Source of the DNA: Crossaster papposus
Taxonomy: Eukaryota; Echinodermata; Asteroidea; Velatida; Solasteridae
Length of the DNA stretch: 64,000 nucleotides
NCBI GenBank assembly: GCA_037893245.1
Contig: JBAIAA010000352.1
Location: 1,736,001 to 1,800,000 of the forward strand
Reading direction: 5' to 3'
The notes under the pieces are model-generated. The model did no database searches. It was not told where the DNA came from and saw only the letters and a list, made by a program, of their open reading frames with translations. The position numbers were made by a program, and so were the translations under genes. Shown here piece by piece: positions 63,127-64,000 of the stretch; the stretch's first letter is position 1, and every line of letters starts with the position of its first letter.

Positions 63127-63530
63127 GTCCATACATCATCATGCCGACAAACAGTAAAGGTTAAATTAATGTAAACAGTGCATTGAACTCAGGTATATAG
63201 ACAACTGCTCTGGGTTCTTCGTATGCTATAAAACCCATTTCACATGTGCACTTCTTTTTGAATTTCCAATCAATAAATTTGCTGCTAGTACCGAATGCTA
63301 CCAAAGGCTAATCTTTTGAATTATTCAGGCAGTTCGGCAATGGGGAATGTGCATTATCTTTTAGTTTTATCAGTTAGGACGCGATGGAAACTCTTGTAAA
63401 GTAAATATTTATTAGCCTGATTCAGCTTTTTAATAAAGACAAATCGACGAACGTCTACCGAATGGCCAGTGCATGCTAACGAGTGTCTGCAAGATCTCGT
63501 CTAAAAGGAAGGATATAACAGAGAAAAAAA
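63127..63530 (+). repeat. Segmental repeat, copy 2 (upstream of the non-alpha gene)
   Basis: Direct copy of 50476-50952 with the same order of blocks, including GCTATAAAACCC and the ACGTCTACCGAATGGCCAGT end. Confidence 0.92.
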
Positions 63531-64000
63531 GACAAGTGTTTTGGGTTGGATTATTCATCAGTGTTCAACAGAGGGCGCTATTCACATTTGTAATGGGATC
63601 GCGAAAAACGTGTTCGCTAGACCGTTACTTTAGGTTTTGCAGAATAAATCACTAAGTTTGTCTAGATTTGTAGGACCCTGAATCCCTAACCAGCGGTAAG
63701 GGGATTTCTTAGATTTCGTAGTTTACTATATGATCGGTTATGAACAGTTTTAGCGTAATTTGGGAGGTAAAATAGGCATCGTTTTGGCACGAATTGCGTT
63801 TACTTTTAGTGCCGTTTATGGAATGTTGTGTAGTGACAGTAGTGTATAAGTTATAGTGACATTTCTGTAGAACTCTGGCATAAATTCTGCCTATATCGGG
63901 GCTTAACTCCTTTGCACATGATCAGATATTTTACTCTTATTGTTCTAAATCATAGACCGAATATTTTTTGTGAAATTTGTTGTGATTTTTTGATAGATTT
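63531..64000. other. No gene seen
   Basis: TTCAACAGAGGGCGCTATTC and T-rich sequence; no repeat end or coding signature recognised. Confidence 0.5.

Noticed and set aside
1-64000. LTR retroelements, endogenous viruses, Polintons
   Set aside because: Looked for long terminal direct repeats and long polyprotein frames; none seen.

Overview
The window is animal nuclear DNA. It has AT-rich, repeat-packed non-coding sequence, and its few GC-rich coding islands are split by GT-AG introns. The gene families (a GAS2-like cytoskeletal linker and two nicotinic-type acetylcholine receptor subunits), the dense palindromic TACATGTA/ACCGGT words and the MITE/SINE load suggest a marine invertebrate deuterostome. 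An echinoderm, perhaps a sea star, is my best guess, but nothing here proves the species.

Layout. 1-22.5 kb: no exon I can defend. It holds a 12-bp minisatellite (4.5-5.0 kb), many short inverted-repeat transposons, a tRNA-derived SINE and a decayed LINE fragment. 22,534-23,520 (-): a 329-codon exon with the whole calponin-homology domain of a GAS2L1/2-like protein; the GAR-domain exon expected next was not found. 23.5-31.3 kb: intergenic or 5' intron sequence with more MITEs. 31,316-47,557 (+): a complete 7-exon nicotinic receptor alpha-type subunit (526 aa; the Tyr-x-Cys-Cys loop C is present). 47.6-52.6 kb: intergenic. 52,589-61,553 (-): a complete 6-exon non-alpha subunit (514 aa; no Cys pair), convergent with the first gene and sharing its intron phases and several exact exon lengths. 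61.6-64.0 kb: upstream flank with a Mutator-like MITE and a second copy of a ~400-bp block that also lies between the two receptor genes.

The two receptor genes are clear paralogues (identical 146/45/110-nt exons; the same unusual pore-lining stretch, LGVTNLL.L.LFQQLIS) that differ where an agonist-binding subunit differs from a partner subunit. A pentamer containing both is a plausible inference. The non-alpha gene lies between direct copies of a ~400-bp block 12.65 kb apart, which suggests a tandem-duplication unit.

Most non-coding sequence is transposon-derived. One MITE family (ends TTAAAGGTAGGATACACC, ~400 bp) has about 18 recognisable copies, and several copies carry further insertions. 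The best case is an intron-3 copy holding a TTAA-flanked MITE that itself holds a 257-bp palindrome with CRE-like TGACGTCA sites. Another is a 3.3-kb CAGGG-ended long-inverted-repeat element sitting in the terminal repeat of a MITE copy. I saw no LTR element, endogenous virus, Polinton, CRISPR array or genuine tRNA/rRNA gene.
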